Position numbers and translations under genes: made by a program. A stretch of DNA of 64,000 nt from an uncultured bacterium (lineage in GTDB: Bacteria; Planctomycetota; UBA8108; UBA1146), in NCBI GenBank assembly GCA_913056395.1, contig CAJXMG010000009.1:1-64000 (forward strand), written 5' to 3'. The notes under the pieces were generated by a model. The model was not told the DNA's origin. It saw only the letters and a list, made by a program, of their open reading frames with translations, and searched no databases. The stretch's first letter is position 1. Every line of letters begins with the position of its first letter. Shown piece after piece: positions 9,839 to 19,677 of this stretch.

Positions 9839-10477
9839 ATGGATTCCCGTCCTTCACACCTCACTGCCGGTCCGGATCGGGGTTTCACCCTCGTCGAGAT
9901 GATTGTGACCATTGGGATCATCATCATGGCTGCCGGTTTTATTGCCCCGGCTGTGACCAAGATTTTCCAGGATCGCCGCATCGAGAATGCCGCTTCCGTG
10001 GTCATCACGGCGATCAACGAAGCTCGCAATTCCACAGTGACCAAGAAGCAGAAACACTCCGTGGTTTTCCTCAAGAAAGGGGTTCGCTTGTACCGTCACC
10101 CCAAGGGTGAGGATCCGGGTGGTTTTGAAGGTGGTCTGAGATCGATCAATGCGACCGATGTGGAATTGATTTCCTATTCGATGCCCTGTGCCCGCATGGA
10201 GTACGAAGATTTGCCGGAGATGCTCGTCGCCCAGAGTGACGGCTTGAATCAGGACGACTGGAAGCCGATGCGCGGCGACCTTTACCTGAACCTCAACTTT
10301 GATGGCACCATCGATTTTCAGGCATTGACCGACATTCCGTCCTACAAGTTTGATGCCGATCCTCCCTACGGAGGAGACCTCATCATTGCCCAGAGAGGTG
10401 ACCTGAGGGTCTGTTACGTCGATATCAAGGCGACGGGGCGTGCGGGAAGCAAAGTGGCGGAACTGGAGTCGGACTGA
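9839..10477 (+). CDS. Pseudopilin, GspH-like, third of five
   Basis: The ATG directly abuts the stop of the previous gene. The 212-residue protein has the prepilin motif RGFTLVEMIVTIGIIIMAAG at residues 14-33, followed by DRRIENAASVVITAINEARN, a helix typical of GspH/FimT minor pseudopilins. The C-terminal part has beta-strand character. It would be processed by a prepilin peptidase and sit near the tip of a pseudopilus; no peptidase gene is in the window. Confidence 0.82.
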   Translation: MDSRPSHLTAGPDRGFTLVEMIVTIGIIIMAAGFIAPAVTKIFQDRRIENAASVVITAINEARNSTVTKKQKHSVVFLKKGVRLYRHPKGEDPGGFEGGLRSINATDVELISYSMPCARMEYEDLPEMLVAQSDGLNQDDWKPMRGDLYLNLNFDGTIDFQALTDIPSYKFDADPPYGGDLIIAQRGDLRVCYVDIKATGRAGSKVAELESD

Positions 10478-11403
10478 TGAGTTTGCAAAGAGCGCTGACT
10501 CCTCTCTCCTCAAGTCTTGGTCCCCGGAACACGGGGACGAAAGACCCGGTCAGTGGATTCACCATTCTGGAAATTCTTTTGGCGGTCGTGATTCTGACTG
10601 TTGGACTCTTGGGGCTTTTGGCTGTTTTTCCTGTCGCCATGGACTCCGGTCGCCGGGCTGTGGAATCGACCAATGCGGTGATCATCACCCAGTCAGTGGA
10701 ACAGGCGATTCGGGATGGTCTCAAGCAGCACAAGGGGCAGAGTCGGGATGGTCGTTGGACCTACTTCATCTTTCATCACGATGGAGTGACGGACGACTAT
10801 CCAACAGATATCGAAAAAGCCCGTCCGGGAGCCGATTACTACATTTTGCTTCCCTCCCCTGACCCGGATTCGACCACCAGTGTCAATCGGGAGCAGCATT
10901 GGGACCGGGGGAAAACCTTTGTCTACCCCGAGTCGGATGGTCTGACCTGGGTTGTCGATGATGGCAGTGGTGAGCGCGAGGTCGACAACGGTACCGAAGA
11001 CGACTTCCGTGGAAGCCCCAATGGCAACGGCAACCCGTTGCTGGCGGACGACGACGCTGACGATCGTGAAGTGGTGATCGAAAATGATGCCGGAGTCAAA
11101 CTGGACAGTTACCCGGATATCGACGTCCGTCGGGTTTACACCCTGAGCAATAATTTCTTCGATGAGGAAATGGCGGAAGACTTCGACATCACCGATGACG
11201 ATCCGATTTCGCAATATTCTTTTGCGTTCTCCATTCGCCCAGCGAAACAGGACTCCAGTCTGGGCATCCAAATGCCGGACAGCTCCAAATTGATTCCGGC
11301 GGGGGAACTGTACGAAGTCGACATCATGGTTTTCAGGACGTTCCGTGAGGGAACCCGAAATGCAGATCCGATCTACAGGAGTCAGATTCTTGTCCACCGC
11401 TAG
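10477..11403 (+). CDS. Minor pseudopilin, GspI/PilV-like, fourth of five
   Basis: The start overlaps the preceding stop by one base (TGATG). The 308-residue protein has the prepilin motif VSGFTILEILLAVVILTVGL around residue 27, followed by AVFPVAMDSGRRAVESTNA, the arrangement seen in PilV/GspI minor pilins. The following region is long, acidic and repetitive in Asp (for example LLADDDADDREVV). It is longer than ordinary GspI, which suggests an added domain. Confidence 0.8.
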   Translation: MSLQRALTPLSSSLGPRNTGTKDPVSGFTILEILLAVVILTVGLLGLLAVFPVAMDSGRRAVESTNAVIITQSVEQAIRDGLKQHKGQSRDGRWTYFIFHHDGVTDDYPTDIEKARPGADYYILLPSPDPDSTTSVNREQHWDRGKTFVYPESDGLTWVVDDGSGEREVDNGTEDDFRGSPNGNGNPLLADDDADDREVVIENDAGVKLDSYPDIDVRRVYTLSNNFFDEEMAEDFDITDDDPISQYSFAFSIRPAKQDSSLGIQMPDSSKLIPAGELYEVDIMVFRTFREGTRNADPIYRSQILVHR

Positions 11404-11425
11404 AGAAGCCACAGAGGTTTACCCC

Positions 11426-12637
11426 ATGGATATCACGAAAGATCATGCCAGCTCGCCGAAGGCTGAATCGGGATTCACGCTTCTCGAGTTGCTGGTGGCA
11501 TTGACGCTGGCCGCCATCATTTCGCTGATCATTTCACAGGTGGGAAATGATGCTCAAAAGATGTACGACACCACCATCAGCACCGTGGAAACGTATCAAA
11601 AGTTCCGCTACGCGATGGATGACATCAATGAGAACCTGTCGAAGATGATTCCTACCGCCTCGTTGGAGTTCTACAACGATCGTGGAAGAACTCGCGGCTA
11701 CTGGGACGAAGGCGAGGAGATTCCGAACTCCTTCGGTCCCAATATGGACGGTGGAGTTCCGGATGAGTACGACGAGGCCGCAACCGTCTTCGAACGCAAA
11801 TACATCCTCAGTAACACCCGGCCTGGCGAACCTGAGGTTCATTCGAATGATTCCATCTATTTCAAGGCTCCGGTGGAGATCAATGGCGTGATCCGCATGG
11901 CCAATGTGGAGTACTTCCTTGCGGACCCTCGTCTGCTTGAGGAGGGGGCTCCCAATGATGGCAAGATTCCTGCGGATGAAGAACTCACATACGAGGACAG
12001 TCGCCGACTGGTTCTTCTCAAAGCTGTTCGCTACATGGATATTGAAGACGTGAATTCGAACACTGTGGTGATTCGCAAGGTCATCAACGAGTTGTGCTCG
12101 AATGTGACCGACTTCAAGGTCGAATACTTCTACGACAATCCATTCGACAAGTCCCCCGGTGGCTACATGAGTCCCTCTGTCGAGCAGACTCGTGAATTGG
12201 TGGATACGGAGTTTGACATTCGCCAAGAGCGGGGAACTCTCGCTCGTCCATTCCTCTACGGAGGTTTTACTTCCAGATTGAGGACTACTGCGAGAGCGGG
12301 TGTGCGAGAACTTGAGACCGGATCTTTCAAGCCGGTGCTGTTCAACTATGTTCGCAGCAAACTGAAGTTTTCACAGTTGAAGCCGGGTGACAAGATGTAC
12401 ATCTGGGCTGACGGGGCGACCCAGTTCCCCTCTGGTGAGTATTCTCTGCTCTACAACAGCATGGGGCGTTTGATGTTCAATGAACCCATCCAGTCGAGTA
12501 CCTGGTCTCAGGATCCCGGTGGTTTGAGATTCCGTGCGCCTTACGTTCCGCCTTCGTTCCGTATCTCTGTGCGGGTACTGAATGAGAAGGGGGAGGAACC
12601 GCGAACCCTGACGACGGTGATCAAGACCGACAACTAG
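11426..12637 (+). CDS. Minor pseudopilin, GspJ/PilW-like, fifth of five
   Basis: I use the ATG at 11426, 22 bp after the previous stop and with AGAGG upstream; the frame is open to 11345, and a GTG or ATG there is possible. The 403-residue protein shows the prepilin motif ESGFTLLELLVALTLAAIIS near residue 16 and a long C-terminal domain rich in aromatic and acidic residues, consistent with GspJ/PilW minor pilins. It is the last gene before a bidirectional terminator, closing the pseudopilin operon. Confidence 0.8.
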   Translation: MDITKDHASSPKAESGFTLLELLVALTLAAIISLIISQVGNDAQKMYDTTISTVETYQKFRYAMDDINENLSKMIPTASLEFYNDRGRTRGYWDEGEEIPNSFGPNMDGGVPDEYDEAATVFERKYILSNTRPGEPEVHSNDSIYFKAPVEINGVIRMANVEYFLADPRLLEEGAPNDGKIPADEELTYEDSRRLVLLKAVRYMDIEDVNSNTVVIRKVINELCSNVTDFKVEYFYDNPFDKSPGGYMSPSVEQTRELVDTEFDIRQERGTLARPFLYGGFTSRLRTTARAGVRELETGSFKPVLFNYVRSKLKFSQLKPGDKMYIWADGATQFPSGEYSLLYNSMGRLMFNEPIQSSTWSQDPGGLRFRAPYVPPSFRISVRVLNEKGEEPRTLTTVIKTDN

Positions 12638-12652
12638 CGATCAGGGCAGGTT

Positions 12653-12702
12653 AAAAGAACCACCTTTGGTGACCCTCAGGGTTACCAAAGGTGGTTCTTT
12701 TT

Positions 12703-12705
<3 letters not shown>
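12653..12705. terminator. Bidirectional terminator between the pseudopilin operon and rho
   Basis: AAAGAACCACCTTTGGT (12654-12670) pairs perfectly with its complement at 12684-12700, with a small inner hairpin and T runs on both strands. The genes on either side converge here, and the rho stop codon TAA lies within the T run, so one element serves both transcripts. Confidence 0.92.
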
Positions 12706-14208
<1,503 letters not shown>

Positions 14209-14264
14209 CTTGTCCTCAGTGTTTGCATATCCCCAGAGGGACTTGGTCGGTTACTGAAATGAAC

Positions 14265-14942
14265 TCACTTCATTTCACTGATCCACTGTTGAATCAGCTC
14301 CTGACAGCGGATTTTCAACTCCTCGGGAGTCGTCTGATTACTGTTCTCAATCGAATGGGTCGCTCCAGCTCTTTTGTCGTTGATGGGGAGCTGGGCGTCT
14401 TCTCTGCGGGCTCGTTCACCGGCGGCCCAACCCCGGTGCTCTCTTACTCTGGATTCCCGGTCTTCTTCGGGGGCCTCCACGAAGAGAATCCTGTCCACTT
14501 TGGTCCTGTAGGGAGAAGTTTCGAGGAGGGGAATGTCGAGAAGGATCCAGATCCGGCCGTCCGGAAAAGGACTATTGCTATCGAACCCCATCCCCGCCAG
14601 TTTTTCAAGTGCAACATCGATCCGTTCCCGAACTGCGGGGTGGACGACCGATTCGAGGAATTGGAGGGCTTCCGGGTCAGTAAAGACGATTTTGGACAGG
14701 GCCTCGCGGTCGATTTCCCCTTTGGATGACAATATTTCTGATCCGAAGTGCTGCGCCAAACGATCGATCACCGACTTTTCCTGCAGAACAGAGCGGGCCT
14801 CCTCATCCGCATCCATGCGGTGGGCTCCCAGATCTTCCAGAACACGGGCAACGGTGCTTTTGCCCGAGCCGACCCCGCCGGTCATGGCGACGATAAAGGG
14901 GGAAAGCTGTCCGGTCCTGTCTGTGGAATCACTTGGAGGCAT
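14265..14942 (-). CDS. coaE: Dephospho-CoA kinase
   Basis: The P-loop MTGGVGSGKSTVARVLE near residue 20, the DADEEARSVL segment and VVHPAVRERI identify CoaE, which phosphorylates dephospho-CoA in the last step of coenzyme A synthesis. The ATG at 14942 overlaps the end of polA by 14 bp and has a GGAGG nine bases upstream; it gives 225 residues. The frame is open to 14987, but that part would read deeper into polA. Gene order polA-coaE suggests co-transcription. Confidence 0.93.
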   Translation of the reverse strand: MPPSDSTDRTGQLSPFIVAMTGGVGSGKSTVARVLEDLGAHRMDADEEARSVLQEKSVIDRLAQHFGSEILSSKGEIDREALSKIVFTDPEALQFLESVVHPAVRERIDVALEKLAGMGFDSNSPFPDGRIWILLDIPLLETSPYRTKVDRILFVEAPEEDRESRVREHRGWAAGERARREDAQLPINDKRAGATHSIENSNQTTPEELKIRCQELIQQWISEMK

Positions 14943-17700
14943 CGAACCAGTCCTCCCCGACGTTGACTTCCACCTCCAGCGGAACACTGAGGTCCATGAC
15001 TCCGATCATCGCCTCCCGGAGCCAGCGCTGGCAATCCTCCGCCTGGTCCCGGGGAACATCGAGGAGCAATTCGTCATGGATTTGCAGCAGCAGGTATGCG
15101 TCACGGTCGTCGAGTCGACACTGACGGTCCACCTCAATCATCGCCAACTTGATCATGTCTGCCGCTGAACCCTGAACGACACTGTTGATGGCAAATCGTT
15201 CTCCTTGGGCTTTTTCGCGGGCCACTCTGGAGCGGATCTCCGGAATGGGCCGGCGACGGCCATGCAGGGTTCGCACTTCTCCGGTCTCGGCAGCCTTGCG
15301 CTTGGTTTCTTCCATCCAGTCCTGAACTGCGGGGAACTGGTGAAAGTAATCGGCGATGAACTGCTTGGCTTCTGCGACCGGGATGCCGAGGTCCCTGGAT
15401 AATCCAAAGGCACCCATTCCGTACATGAGACCAAAGTTGACTGCTTTTGCCGCCGCTCTTTCATCCTTGGTCACTTCGCTGTGGTGCTTGTCATGGATCT
15501 TGGCAGCAACGGAGGCATGAATATCGACGCCATCGTGAATCGCCTGAAGTAATCCCTCATCCGCAGTCAGGTGGGCGAGCAAGCGCAATTCCACCTGTGA
15601 ATAATCCGCACTGACAAAGATTCGATCGGTTCCATTGGGAACGAAGCACTGGCGAATCTTGCGACCCTCTTCGGAGCGGATTGGAATGTTTTGCAGGTTT
15701 GGCTTCATCGAAGCGAGACGGCCGGTGGCGGTAATCGTCTGCCGGAAGTCGGTATGGATCCTGCCGGTGGTGGGATGAACATGCTGGGGGAGGGCCTGAA
15801 TGTAGGTCGACAGCAGTTTTGCGAGGCTCCTGTGGCGCAGGATCGTCGCCGGCAACGGTTGTTCCGGATGGCGGGCAGCCAGTTCCTCGAGGGTTTCAGC
15901 TTTGACGCTGACTCCGGTCTTGGTTTTGGGAAGACCAGCTGTGGGCAGTTTCAGATCCTCGAAGAGCACCTTCTGCAACTGTTTGGGGCTGGCGATATTG
16001 AAGGGAGCACCGGCAGATTCATGAATCTCCGATTCCAGCTGATCCAATTCCCCCTGAAGCGTGGATTCCTGTTCAGACAGCCGTTTTTCATCGAGAGTGA
16101 TGCCCTGTCGCTCCATGGAGGTCAACACCTCCACCAGCGGCAGTTCGATCTGGCGGTAGACCTCATCCAGATTCCACTTTTCGATTTCTGTTTGCAGGTC
16201 GTCGTAAAGACGGAGTGTGAAGTCCGCATCCTCTGCGGCATATTCGGTGATCTTCTCCGGCTCGATCTGATCCATCGAGATTTCCTCATCCCCTGAGCCG
16301 ATGAGGGTCTTGATGGAAATCATGGTGTGTCCAAGACGCTCTCCCACCAGATCATCGAGACCATAGCGACCCCGAAGTGAGTTGATCAGATACGCGGCGA
16401 TCATTGGATCGCCACTGACCCCTTGAATCACCACACCCTCGTTGCGCATCACCTGCGCATCGAACTTCATGTTTTGACCGATCTTGCCGATGGCCGGGTC
16501 CTCAAGGATGGGCTTGATGCGCGCGATCACTTCTTCCCGTGGCATGGGCGGATTGTCATCCGGTGCCCGGAAAGGGATGTACCAGGCCTCTCCGTGTTCC
16601 ACAGCGATACTGCAGCCGACAGCGAATCCACCGATGGAATCGAGAGAGTTGGTTTCCGTATCGAAGGCGAAGCGACCCGTTTTGCGACAAGCTTCGATCA
16701 CCGTGTCCAATTCTTCCAGATCACTGACATAGGAATAAGTGACCTTCTCTGCGACGGCGGTGGTAGCAGCGGGTTTTTCTTCGGGAGCAGGGGAAGATGA
16801 TGATGATTCCGGGGCTCCTGAAAAGAGATCCATCTCGATGGGCTCTTCGGGCTCGAGCATTTTCAGGAAGCGGCGGAAACCCAGTTCCATAAAGAGCTCC
16901 CGGAGGGCGGCATGATCCGGCTCGACCCGTTTGAGATCCTCAGGGGATTCTTTCAGGGGGGTTTCGAGGGACAGGGTGACCAACTCCCGGGAAAGCCTCA
17001 GTAGGTCCGGTTCCTTGCGAACCTTTTTCAGCGCGCTGGCGGGGATGGCGTCGGGTACCGGGTCGTGAAGCAGAACTTCCGGGTCGTCGACCACTTCCAG
17101 AATCTTGACGGCGGTTTTTGGTCCGACTCCAGGAACACCGGGAATGTTGTCTGAACTGTCGCCGACCAGGGACTGATAGGCGATCACCTGATCGGGTCGA
17201 ATACCCTTCTTCGTCAGCAATTCCTCCGGCCCGTAAAGATCCCACTTTTTTTCATCGAGAAATTGGACCGACTTGGAGATCACCTGTTCGAGATCCTTGT
17301 CACGGGTCAGCAGTCGAACTTCCATTCCATGCTGCTCCGCTCTCTGGGCCATCGTTGCAAGGCAATCATCCGCTTCATGGCGATCCGATTGAAGGATCGG
17401 AACCCGGAATGCCTCGAGCATGCGATCGACGTAGGGAAGTTGGCTGCGCAGTTCCTCGGGCATCGCATCACGATTGGCCTTGTATTGGTCATACCGTTCG
17501 TGGCGGAAAGTTGGGCCGTCGCACTCCATGGCGACCGCCCAGTGACTGACATCGTGATCCTTGCACAATCTCAGGAGCAGGTCGGTTACGGCGTAGATCG
17601 CTTGCACCTGCATTCCCTCATTGTTGGTCAGGGTGCGCATTCCGTAGTGTCCACGATAGATCTGGTAACGGCCGTCGATCAAAAACAGGGTTTTGGACAC
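14929..17700 (-). CDS. polA: DNA polymerase I with 5'-3' nuclease and intact-looking 3'-5' proofreading domain
   Basis: From the GTG at 17700 (KTLFLIDGRYQIYRGHYG) the protein has 923 residues, the normal Pol I length. The N-terminal FEN-like nuclease covers about 1-290. The 3'-5' exonuclease domain keeps FDTETNS, IGQNMKFD and YAAEDADFT, so the DEDD residues appear present. The polymerase domain shows motif A DYSQVELRLLAH, the O-helix AAAKAVNFGLMYGMG and motif C QIHDELLLD. The frame is open 51 codons upstream to 17853, but that part translates a leader of short tandem repeats and is unlikely to be coding. coaE overlaps its 3' end. Confidence 0.96.
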   Translation of the reverse strand: MSKTLFLIDGRYQIYRGHYGMRTLTNNEGMQVQAIYAVTDLLLRLCKDHDVSHWAVAMECDGPTFRHERYDQYKANRDAMPEELRSQLPYVDRMLEAFRVPILQSDRHEADDCLATMAQRAEQHGMEVRLLTRDKDLEQVISKSVQFLDEKKWDLYGPEELLTKKGIRPDQVIAYQSLVGDSSDNIPGVPGVGPKTAVKILEVVDDPEVLLHDPVPDAIPASALKKVRKEPDLLRLSRELVTLSLETPLKESPEDLKRVEPDHAALRELFMELGFRRFLKMLEPEEPIEMDLFSGAPESSSSSPAPEEKPAATTAVAEKVTYSYVSDLEELDTVIEACRKTGRFAFDTETNSLDSIGGFAVGCSIAVEHGEAWYIPFRAPDDNPPMPREEVIARIKPILEDPAIGKIGQNMKFDAQVMRNEGVVIQGVSGDPMIAAYLINSLRGRYGLDDLVGERLGHTMISIKTLIGSGDEEISMDQIEPEKITEYAAEDADFTLRLYDDLQTEIEKWNLDEVYRQIELPLVEVLTSMERQGITLDEKRLSEQESTLQGELDQLESEIHESAGAPFNIASPKQLQKVLFEDLKLPTAGLPKTKTGVSVKAETLEELAARHPEQPLPATILRHRSLAKLLSTYIQALPQHVHPTTGRIHTDFRQTITATGRLASMKPNLQNIPIRSEEGRKIRQCFVPNGTDRIFVSADYSQVELRLLAHLTADEGLLQAIHDGVDIHASVAAKIHDKHHSEVTKDERAAAKAVNFGLMYGMGAFGLSRDLGIPVAEAKQFIADYFHQFPAVQDWMEETKRKAAETGEVRTLHGRRRPIPEIRSRVAREKAQGERFAINSVVQGSAADMIKLAMIEVDRQCRLDDRDAYLLLQIHDELLLDVPRDQAEDCQRWLREAMIGVMDLSVPLEVEVNVGEDWFDASK

Positions 17701-17746
17701 TTGGGGGGGCCTTTCGAATGGGGGCCAGAAGAGCCACCCGACAGAA

Positions 17747-17782
17747 TGGAAGTCTGCAGGAAAGTCTGTAGGGAAGTCTGTG
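17747..17782. repeat. Three imperfect 12-bp tandem repeats in the polA leader
   Basis: Units are TGGAAGTCTGCA, GGAAAGTCTGTA and GGGAAGTCTGTG, end to end. They lie between the predicted polA promoter and the polA start, within the transcribed leader. Confidence 0.75.
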
Positions 17783-17824
17783 GAGGTGACCGGATGGTCC
17801 CAATTTCCCTCTCCACACACACAG

Positions 17825-17853
17825 AACCTAGCGTATCCCCGGATATCCGGCAA
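17825..17853 (-). promoter_or_regulatory. Predicted sigma-70 promoter for polA-coaE-rho
   Basis: On the minus strand: TTGCCG (17853-17848), a 17-base spacer and TAGGTT (17830-17825). Transcription would start near 17817, about 117 nt before the polA GTG. Confidence 0.5.
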
Positions 17854-17872
17854 TATGGGGGCTCAGGGCTTC

Positions 17873-17901
17873 TTGACGGGGTCCTCCCGTGGTCTTAGGA
17901 T
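17873..17901 (+). promoter_or_regulatory. Predicted sigma-70 promoter pointing to the BRCT-like gene
   Basis: TTGACG (17873-17878), a 17-base spacer and TAGGAT (17896-17901). It lies 20 bp from the oppositely oriented polA promoter and would give a leader of about 360 nt. Confidence 0.55.
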
Positions 17902-18267
17902 CACGGCTTCCGGATTGTTGACGTTGCGGAAGGGATTCCTGCCTTTTCGGGATTTCCCATGATGTGATGTGGGTCTCCGGATTTTGACTGCGGAATGAAA
18001 TGAACCGATGTCCTCGCATGCTGACTCGCATGGCTTAGCATGCTGGCACGATGGGCGGATTGAGGGGCTGATCGTTGGGTTCACGCTCTGTGACGACGGT
18101 ATTAACCGTTGATCACAGGCTGAAACCGGCGGCCTCCCGAAACTCACATCGTCTGCTGCGATAGAGGTCGTCATAACCAACAAACAACTGTCCGGTTTCT
18201 GTGGAATAGAACAGGAATCAGACCCAGATGTCAGAGATAGTGATCTGGCATCAAGTGAGGAGTCTCC

Positions 18268-19479
18268 ATGGCCCGTAATCAGGGGGGAGCACAGCTCTCT
18301 TTTCTCATCGTCTCGTTGATTTTGAATCTGGGACTGGCCTTCGTCGTCTTCAGCATGAATGGCGAGTACCAGAACCTGCTCGATCAGAAAAACAACGCGG
18401 ATGACAAACTCGCTCGCCAAGAGGGTCAGGTCAAAGATCAGCAGGCGGAAATCTACGCCATGAGACGTCTGATTCAGGGATCGGATGATCTGGCAGTGCC
18501 GACCGAAGAGGTTCAGAGCCTCATCGACAAGGCCGGATCCGAGATCGCGACTGCCAAAGGGTCATCCAACCCCCGCAGTTATGAGTCTCTGACCGATCTT
18601 TACACCGACTCCACCGACACTATTCGCTTCCTTAACAATGAGCTCAACAGTCAGAGATCCCTCGCAGAGGCGAAGGATCAGGAGTACATGGAAGTGGTGA
18701 CCTCCAAGAGCAACCTTGGAACCCAGTTGAATGAGGAGATCGACAGCCTTCGTGGTCAGGTCAATGATTTCCAGGTGGAATTGGAGGGGGCCCGTTCCCG
18801 TGGGCGTGAGGAATCCCAGCGTCTTCTCGAGGAGAATGAGCAGTTGGTTCAGGATCACAGCGCGGTGGTCTACAAACTCCAGCGTGATCTCAGTATCACC
18901 GAGAACCTTCTTCAGCGTGCCAATGACCGCATCGAGGAGCTGAAGCGTGAGATCGTGCGCGAGGAAACCTTCGCCATGGTCAAGCCTGACGGTGAGATCC
19001 TCAATGTCTCCGAGGAGTTGGGCAAAGCCTGGATCAGCCTCGGCACCAAGAACAAGTTGCGTCGTGGACTCGTCTTCGACGTGTTCGCCTACCAAAAGGG
19101 TGGCAAGCGTATCAGCAAGGGTCGTGTTGAGGTCCTGAAGGTCGAAGACGACTTCTCTGAAGTGGCTGTTCTCGAAAACCTCGATCGCTTCAACCCGATC
19201 TCAGCCGGTGACCAGATCACCAGCCCCTTCTTCGATCAGGACGACGTGCCTCACTTTGTCTTCGCCGGAGAGGCTGCCACCAATGGCAAATACTCGGTCG
19301 AGGAGATGGTTCGCAAGATTGAACTCTTCGGTGGTGTGGTAAGCACCTCTGTTGCCCTCGACACTGATTTTGTGGTTGCAGTCAAGGGTTACGAAGAGAC
19401 AGAAGAGTACGGCCTTGCCCGTGATCTTGGAGTCACGATTCTTCGTGAGCGTGAGTTGCTCGACTTCATCGATTTCTAG
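18268..19479 (+). CDS. Membrane-anchored coiled-coil protein with a C-terminal BRCT-like domain
   Basis: The 403-residue protein starts at an ATG preceded by GAGGAG. Residues about 10-32 form one transmembrane segment (LSFLIVSLILNLGLAFVVF) with a short basic N terminus. Residues 35-240 are rich in Glu, Gln, Leu and Arg with heptad character, a long coiled coil. After a small beta-rich region (about 245-320), residues about 325-403 (FVFAGEAATNGKYSVEEM, RKIELFGGVVSTSV, DFVVAV, LARDLGVTILRERELLDFI) align by eye with the BRCT fold of bacterial DNA ligase. No enzymatic motif is visible. It is transcribed alone, from its own promoter to a strong terminator. The function is unknown to me. Confidence 0.75.
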   Translation: MARNQGGAQLSFLIVSLILNLGLAFVVFSMNGEYQNLLDQKNNADDKLARQEGQVKDQQAEIYAMRRLIQGSDDLAVPTEEVQSLIDKAGSEIATAKGSSNPRSYESLTDLYTDSTDTIRFLNNELNSQRSLAEAKDQEYMEVVTSKSNLGTQLNEEIDSLRGQVNDFQVELEGARSRGREESQRLLEENEQLVQDHSAVVYKLQRDLSITENLLQRANDRIEELKREIVREETFAMVKPDGEILNVSEELGKAWISLGTKNKLRRGLVFDVFAYQKGGKRISKGRVEVLKVEDDFSEVAVLENLDRFNPISAGDQITSPFFDQDDVPHFVFAGEAATNGKYSVEEMVRKIELFGGVVSTSVALDTDFVVAVKGYEETEEYGLARDLGVTILRERELLDFIDF

Positions 19480-19501
19480 GCTCATCGGTATCGAAGCCAA
19501 T

Positions 19502-19538
19502 AAAAGGGGTGATTGCGGATCGCAATCACCCCTTTTTT
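19502..19538 (+). terminator. Rho-independent terminator after the BRCT-like gene
   Basis: GGGGTGATTGCG (19506-19517), a three-base loop, CGCAATCACCCC (19521-19532) and six T. The stem is perfect over 12 bp, 26 bp past the stop codon. Confidence 0.93.
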
Positions 19539-19677
19539 CATCATCTACTTTCAGGCCAATTCGTTGGTGGAATCGATAACGGGGGGCTTGATGAATTGCT
19601 GATCCCGACAGACCGTGGCACTATGACACCATTGAAGACGGTTTCGTGTCAGGGGCCCATTCGGAGGAGTCACCTCG

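Larger units (their letters stand above)
17701..18267. other. Divergent regulatory region between polA and the BRCT-like gene
   Basis: About 570 bp without a convincing gene. It contains a 12-bp tandem repeat (17747-17782), back-to-back promoters (17825-17853 minus, 17873-17901 plus) and a short run of related CTCGCATG/GCATGCTGG words at 18013-18046. Minus-strand frames here are short and have no family features. Confidence 0.6.
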
